Positions 6,530-8,748 of a DNA stretch of 8,748 nt are shown here, piece after piece. Each line of letters begins with the position of its first letter. The stretch's first letter is position 1. A model generated the notes under the pieces. It had not been told where the DNA came from. It was given only the letters and a program-made list of their open reading frames with translations, and made no database searches. The DNA comes from Planctomycetota bacterium (lineage in GTDB: Bacteria; Planctomycetota; SZUA-567), in assembly GCA_031278535.1 (NCBI GenBank), contig JAITKH010000071.1, forward strand, positions 1-8,748. Direction: 5' to 3'. Both the position numbers and the translations under genes were made by a program.

Positions 6530-6616
6530 CGAAAAGCGCGGGAACACCAGAAGGCGGCCAAAAATCCGCCATACTTTTCGGGACTTTTCCCGGCACCGCC
6601 GCCGAGACGGTTTTTT
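6530..6616 (+). terminator. palindrome-rich region with T6, possible terminator after the Nudix gene
   Basis: CGAAAAG (6530-6536) is the inverse of CTTTTCG (6574-6580) and encloses a GGCGG/CCGCC hairpin (6553-6557 with 6566-6570). CGGGA-cttt-TCCCG (6579-6592) forms a further small hairpin. A run of six T at 6611-6616 follows 18 bases later. No single stem sits directly before the T-run, so intrinsic termination is only possible, but the stretch clearly separates the Nudix gene from the next. Confidence 0.3.
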
Positions 6617-6627
6617 CGCCTAGTTCG

Positions 6628-6652
6628 GGCGGCATCGTCCCGGGACGCCGCC
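6628..6652. promoter_or_regulatory. strong palindrome upstream of the PPOX-like gene, possible operator or leader hairpin
   Basis: A perfect 12-bp palindrome CGTCCCGGGACG (6636-6647) is extended by GGCGG (6628-6632) on the left and CCGCC (6648-6652) on the right, with a three-base bulge CAT on one side only. It ends 27 bases before the ATG at 6680. It could bind a dimeric regulator or fold in the leader RNA. No convincing -35/-10 pair was found beside it. Confidence 0.35.
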
Positions 6653-6679
6653 ACTTGCACAAGGACAAGGAGTCTGCAC

Positions 6680-7180
6680 ATGCGAAACGCCGCCGTTCGT
6701 TCTTTTTTCCATTCCCTCGTCGTCCTGGCCGTCTTCTCTGGAGGAGCCGGCGTCCGGGCGGCTGAAAATCCGGCCTTTGCGGATTGGAAGGCGTTCCTGA
6801 AGGGGCATCCCCTGGGAGTGTTCGCCACCGCCGAGAGGGATCGGCCCCGCACCCGTGTTTTCCAATTCCTCTGGATAGAGGGGGAAAGAGTCTATTTCTC
6901 CACCGGGGCGTCGAAAGACGTGGCCAAACAGATGCGGGCGAATCCGAACGTCTCGTTTTGCGTTTTCGATCCGGCCGGCAACATCGTCCTTTCCGTCGAC
7001 GGCCCCGTCACTTTCGTTCCGGATCGGGCGGACAAGGAGCGGGCCCTGTCCGAAAACGCCGGCATTCGGGAGATCTACAAAAGCGCGGACAATCCCGAAT
7101 TCGCCATTCTGTATATCGAACCGGAAAAAATATACACCTTCAGCTTCGCCGGCGGCAAGCAGTATATCCTGGAACGATAG
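6680..7180 (+). CDS. predicted secreted PPOX-type FMN-binding split-barrel protein
   Basis: This 166-residue protein belongs to the pyridoxamine 5'-phosphate oxidase-like superfamily, small split-barrel proteins that bind FMN, F420 or haem-type cofactors. Family features after the export signal are GHPLGVFATAERDRPRTRVF (residues 42-61), VYFSTGASKDVAKQMRANPN (71-90) and a following VSFCVF strand. The N-terminus is a convincing Sec signal: MRNAAVR, a hydrophobic stretch at 9-24, and likely cleavage at VRA-A near residues 27-28. The ATG at 6680 has AAGGAG seven bases upstream, which supports this start and therefore the signal. True PdxH enzymes are longer and cytoplasmic, so vitamin B6 synthesis is unlikely. 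The substrate and cofactor are unknown. The gene stands alone, with 169 bases before it and a hairpin after it. Confidence 0.82.
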   Translation: MRNAAVRSFFHSLVVLAVFSGGAGVRAAENPAFADWKAFLKGHPLGVFATAERDRPRTRVFQFLWIEGERVYFSTGASKDVAKQMRANPNVSFCVFDPAGNIVLSVDGPVTFVPDRADKERALSENAGIREIYKSADNPEFAILYIEPEKIYTFSFAGGKQYILER

Positions 7181-7200
7181 CCGGCCGCCGCCCCGATGCT

Positions 7201-7237
7201 CCGGCGACGCCTCAAACCCTGATTGAGACGTCGCCGG
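7201..7237 (+). terminator. large hairpin after the PPOX-like gene
   Basis: CCGGCGACGCCTCAA (7201-7215) pairs with TTGAGACGTCGCCGG (7223-7237): 14 of 15 base pairs around the seven-base loop ACCCTGA. It begins 20 bases after the stop codon. No T-run follows, so it is either a rho-assisted or pausing structure, or a 3'-end stabiliser, rather than a standard terminator. Its right arm overlaps the first bases of repeat copy B. Confidence 0.5.
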
Positions 7238-7356
7238 GAATGCCTCCGGTTTATCCGGCTTCCGCCTCCGGAGAAGCGAATTCCCCTTCGGCACCGGAGG
7301 CCGGTTCCTGGGCGGACGGATTTTGGCATTCGCAAAGTCGGCTTTTTCAGACCGCT
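7230..7356. repeat. dispersed imperfect repeat, copy B (between the PPOX-like and cation-efflux genes)
   Basis: This is the partner of 2201-2327, in the same orientation on the plus strand and aligned without gaps. The inverted core is intact: CCGGCTTCCGCCTCCGG (7255-7271) can pair with CCGGAGGCCGG (7294-7304). The loop between the arms differs from copy A but again carries GAAG and CTTC-like complementary ends. The conserved tail is GGCATTC followed by CTTTTTCAGACCGCT. It fills most of the intergenic space and would be read through if the efflux gene started further upstream. Confidence 0.7.
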
Positions 7357-7391
7357 GGCACGGACAGGGAAGCGGGGCGCGCCGGCGGAGA

Positions 7392-8456
7392 GTGAACGGG
7401 AATTGGGAAACGGCATTGGGAGCGTATTCTCGGAGCGGGAAGAGCGGGTTCTTTGCCCTGCCGGTTTCGGAGCGGGCGATACAGGGCGTTTCCCGCGCCA
7501 CCGTCGTCGGGCTCGCCGTCAACGTCCTCCTGGCGGCGCTGAAAGCCGCGGCCGGCCTGGCCGGCAACAGCCGGGCGCTGCTGGCCGATGCCGTCCACAC
7601 CGTCTCCGATCTCGCCACTGACGCCGCCGTTCTTGTCGGCGTGCGCTACTGGGCGGCTCCAGCCGACGCCGAGCATCCCCACGGGCACCACAAAATCGAG
7701 ACCCTGGTCACCTTCACCCTCGGCCTGATCCTGGCGACCGTGGGAATCGGCATGGGCTGGCGGGCGGCGGCCAGGCTTGTCGTCGCCGTCGCCGGTCCCC
7801 CGGTCGCCGCCCTGTCGCCAAGCGACTGGGACGCCGCCGCCCTGTTCGCGCTATTCACGGCCCTGTTTTCCATTGCCGCGAAGGAGGTCCTCTACCGGTG
7901 GACAGTAAAAAGAGGCGTTGCCCTGGCTTCCCCCGCCGTCATCGCCAATGCCTGGCACCACCGCTCCGACGCCTTGAGTTCCATTCCCCCCGCCCTGTCC
8001 ATCGCCCTCTCGGGCCTCGCTTCCCGTTTCGGGTGGAAAGCCAATTATTTCGACGACATCGGCGCCCTGTTGGTCTGCGTCCTCCTGCTTCAGGCGGCAT
8101 GGGAGGTGGCCCGGCCGGCGCTGTGCACCCTTTTGGACGCCAGCGCCGATCGCCGTCTCAACGTCGCCGTGCGGCGGGAAGTCCTGACCACGCCCGGCGT
8201 CTCCGGGGCGCATCACATCCGAACCCGCGTCATCGGCGGAGGGGCGGTGGAGGTGGATCTCCACATCGCCATCGATCCGGACATCAGCGTTCGGGAAGGC
8301 CACCGCATCGCCGCCGGCGTGAAATACCGCGTCCTTGCCCTGCCGCCGGCGAACGGAACGAAAGTGGTGGATGTCATGGTCCATATGGAACCGCTGGAGG
8401 ATTCCCGGGAGCGGGACGGCCAGGAGGGACATTTCCCGGGGAAGAGAAAAAGGTAA
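7392..8456 (+). CDS. cation diffusion facilitator, probable zinc exporter
   Basis: This integral membrane protein of about 354 residues (from GTG 7392) exchanges divalent metal for protons across the inner membrane. Family features are the segment NSRALLADAVHTVSDLATDA (59-78), the histidine loop HPHGHHKIE (95-103), NAWHHRSDALSS (186-197), and a C-terminal cytoplasmic domain with DLHIAIDP and VHMEP. The transport site reads H69/D73 in helix two and H189/D193 in helix five, the HD-HD pattern usually linked to zinc. The start is uncertain. There is no in-frame ATG in the N-terminal region, GTG 7392 has only a very close GGAG, TTG 7416 has GGGAA six bases before it, and TTG 7323 lies inside repeat copy B. 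The hydrophobic protein proper begins near residue 34. No metal-regulator gene is visible nearby. Confidence 0.9.
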   Translation: MNGNWETALGAYSRSGKSGFFALPVSERAIQGVSRATVVGLAVNVLLAALKAAAGLAGNSRALLADAVHTVSDLATDAAVLVGVRYWAAPADAEHPHGHHKIETLVTFTLGLILATVGIGMGWRAAARLVVAVAGPPVAALSPSDWDAAALFALFTALFSIAAKEVLYRWTVKRGVALASPAVIANAWHHRSDALSSIPPALSIALSGLASRFGWKANYFDDIGALLVCVLLLQAAWEVARPALCTLLDASADRRLNVAVRREVLTTPGVSGAHHIRTRVIGGGAVEVDLHIAIDPDISVREGHRIAAGVKYRVLALPPANGTKVVDVMVHMEPLEDSRERDGQEGHFPGKRKR

Positions 8457-8518
8457 AGGACGGCCCGGACAGCCGCAAAACCATTCGCAGGCCGATTCGC
8501 CTCCGAATTTCCGTCCTT
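8456..8518. terminator. bidirectional terminator candidate between convergent genes
   Basis: An inner hairpin, ATTCG-c-AGGC (8483-8492) with GCCT-c-CGAAT (8499-8508), has nine pairs, one C-C mismatch and a six-base loop. It is nested in an outer exact inverted repeat, AAGGACGG (8456-8463) with CCGTCCTT (8511-8518). Read on the minus strand, the inner hairpin is followed by GGTTTT. It lies between the stop of the plus-strand efflux gene (8454-8456) and the stop of the minus-strand mutarotase gene (8531-8533), the expected place for a shared terminator. Confidence 0.45.
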
Positions 8519-8530
8519 ATCAAGGCAGGA

Positions 8531-8748
8531 TCAGGAAACGGCCGTCACCACTCCGACTGTGAGCAGCAGACACGCGTAGGTTCTGCTTTCGCCGGCGGCG
8601 ATGACCAATGCCGTATCGCTTGACTTCGCCAAGTCGTAGAACGCGAACCGGTCAAGTTTTTTAAGGGGAACGGACTCTTCCAGAAGAGTTCGATACTCTT
8701 TAACCGCTTCCGGCAAAGCGCCGTCCTCGGGTGCCATGTAGATGGCCG
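8531..8748 (-). CDS. RbsD/FucU-family sugar mutarotase, C-terminal part (partial)
   Basis: The frame is open past the right edge, so about 71 C-terminal residues of a protein usually near 140 long are visible. RbsD/FucU proteins interconvert anomers of ribose or fucose in the cytoplasm. The match to FucU is ordered: AIYMAPEDGALPEAVKEYR, then LDRFAFYDLAK (compare NRFAFYERAQ in E. coli FucU), then VIAAGESRTYACLLLTVGVV (compare IVITGERAKYGNILLKKGV). The tyrosine near the active site is kept, but the normal asparagine or GN after it reads AC. The catalytic histidine region lies off the window. An ATG at 8737 is internal, not the start. Base composition is less GC-rich than its neighbours. RbsD or FucU cannot be decided from this part, although RFAFY favours FucU. 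Confidence 0.72.
   Translation of the reverse strand, partial: AIYMAPEDGALPEAVKEYRTLLEESVPLKKLDRFAFYDLAKSSDTALVIAAGESRTYACLLLTVGVVTAVS

Noticed and set aside
1..8748. CRISPR arrays, toxin-antitoxin pairs, phage or defence genes.
   Set aside because: No regularly spaced repeats and no recognisable proteins of these kinds were found on either strand.

Overview
The window looks like chromosome from a GC-rich, Gram-negative bacterium. The genes are strongly GC-biased, and the TRAP binding protein has a plain Sec signal with no lipobox, which implies a periplasm. TRAP transporters and GC-rich interspersed hairpin repeats would suit a Desulfovibrio-like or similar anaerobe, but this is a weak guess and no gene here fixes the taxon.

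Left side (1-3540): the 3' end of an IS5-family insertion sequence (transposase C-terminus plus terminal inverted repeat) abuts the stop codon of a minus-strand TRAP transporter operon. The operon reads dctP (periplasmic binding protein), dctQ (small membrane subunit), dctM (large permease). A 120-130 bp repeat with an inverted-repeat core lies between dctP and dctQ. A sigma70-like promoter can be proposed upstream of dctP.

Middle (3540-4283): a decayed C-terminal fragment of a ribose/sugar-type ABC permease (5'-truncated, one +1 frameshift) is followed by about 490 bp without a convincing gene. That stretch holds several precise inverted repeats, one pair in pseudoknot order, then a weak terminator and a promoter candidate for the next gene.

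Right side (4284-8456), all on the plus strand: a 523-residue protein made almost entirely of 15 gapless 34-residue TPR units; a Nudix hydrolase with a perfect Nudix box but lacking the proline typical of ADP-ribose pyrophosphatases; a predicted secreted PPOX-type (FMN-binding split-barrel) protein preceded by a strong palindrome; a large hairpin and the second copy of the dispersed repeat; and a zinc-type cation diffusion facilitator with no usable ATG start. At the right edge a minus-strand gene, cut by the window, encodes the C-terminus of a RbsD/FucU-type sugar mutarotase, converging on the transporter gene across a bidirectional terminator candidate.

The TRAP operon is a clear functional unit. 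The TPR, Nudix, PPOX and CDF genes are co-oriented but separated by gaps of about 70-210 bp, so a shared pathway is not shown. The permease remnant and mutarotase fragment hint at an old sugar-uptake locus. I see no clear new defence or biosynthetic system. The most unexplained elements are the repeat pair, the structured 3.8-3.9 kb intergenic stretch and the all-TPR protein.
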